From Tengunoibacter tsumagoiensis (lineage in GTDB: Bacteria > Chloroflexota > Ktedonobacteria > Ktedonobacterales > Ktedonobacteraceae): 64,000 bases of DNA. Of this stretch, positions 63,973-64,000 are shown piece after piece (position 1 is the first letter of the stretch; every line of letters starts with the position of its first letter). The notes beneath the pieces were generated by a model. That model was not told the origin of the DNA. It searched no databases and worked only from the letters and a program-made list of their open reading frames with translations. Both the position numbers and the translations under genes were made by a program. The DNA lies in assembly GCF_003967535.1 (NCBI RefSeq), contig NZ_BIFR01000002.1, positions 186,001 through 250,000 of the forward strand, given 5' to 3'.

Positions 63973-64000
63973 TACCTGGCTGACGCTCAATAACAGGCCC
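63947..64000 (+). CDS. Start of partner gene of the second McrB-like ATPase (partial)
   Basis: A new open frame begins at ATG 63947, 26 bases before the end of the McrB-like gene, and stays open for 18 codons to the window edge (MATPPSGVNTWLTLNNRP). GAAGAG lies just upstream. The overlap mirrors the 49838/49828 arrangement and is usual for McrB-McrC pairs, so a McrC or DUF2357-type partner is expected. Too short to identify. Confidence 0.45.
   Translation, partial: MATPPSGVNTWLTLNNRP

Overview
The window looks like a chromosomal accessory region from a Chloroflexota bacterium, most likely of class Ktedonobacteria. This is inferred from gene style only: very HEAT-rich proteins, a caspase-NACHT-HEAT giant, PP2C, pentapeptide, WXG-like and XRE/MmyB-type genes, a medium GC content and many solo genes. 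No rRNA or tRNA gene was seen to anchor the taxonomy.

Layout. 1-20.8 kb: an edge-truncated SDR gene; a two-gene conflict cassette (a small single-TM protein resembling an effector-associated component, plus a 1670-residue caspase-like/NACHT/HEAT protein); a MarR regulator; a reductase; a small TA-flanked inverted-repeat element next to a 5'-truncated ABC exporter; an esterase; and a run of small enzymes (APH-type kinase, Nudix, two GNATs, P-loop kinase, histidine phosphatase, PAP2-like). 21.0-42.2 kb: a complex type III-B (Cmr) CRISPR region with five arrays sharing one 37-bp repeat family. By repeat decay and a conserved downstream leader, all are transcribed on the minus strand. The complete cas10(cmr2)-cmr3-cmr1-cmr4-cmr5-cmr6 operon runs on the plus strand. 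42.5-47 kb: PP2C phosphatase, hydrolase and sigma factor. 47.1-56.1 kb: an McrB-type AAA+ gene translationally coupled to a large partner with a C-terminal HEPN-like RNxxxH motif, then a membrane receptor-like fusion and a pentapeptide-repeat membrane protein. 56.1-61.5 kb: a HEAT protein, a WXG-like secretion pair, and a divergent MFS/XRE-regulator pair. 62.2-64 kb: a second McrB-type AAA+ gene whose partner runs off the window.

Main biological story. The Cas10 has an intact GGDD cyclase motif but no visible HD nuclease domain. It should therefore work mainly by making cyclic oligoadenylate. The locus has no recognisable CARF effector; instead it carries two SAVED-domain proteins. One is a TIR-TIR-SAVED protein (25082-26857, minus) sitting between arrays. 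The other is a DUF4297-type-nuclease/SAVED protein resembling CBASS Cap4 (35364-36863), directly after cmr6. The likely logic is: target RNA bound by the Cmr complex switches on the Cas10 cyclase, and the ligand then triggers NAD+ loss and DNA cleavage through two separate SAVED receptors. Cas6, Cas1 and Cas2 are absent from the window and must act in trans if the locus is live.

How the CRISPR region grew. Each major leader copy is followed by a fragment of cas10, and the last fragment is fused to a 69-bp sequence that otherwise lies downstream of the SAVED nuclease gene. The extra arrays therefore look like internally deleted copies of the whole array-leader-cas-effector locus. Several arrays also hold tandemly repeated identical spacers.
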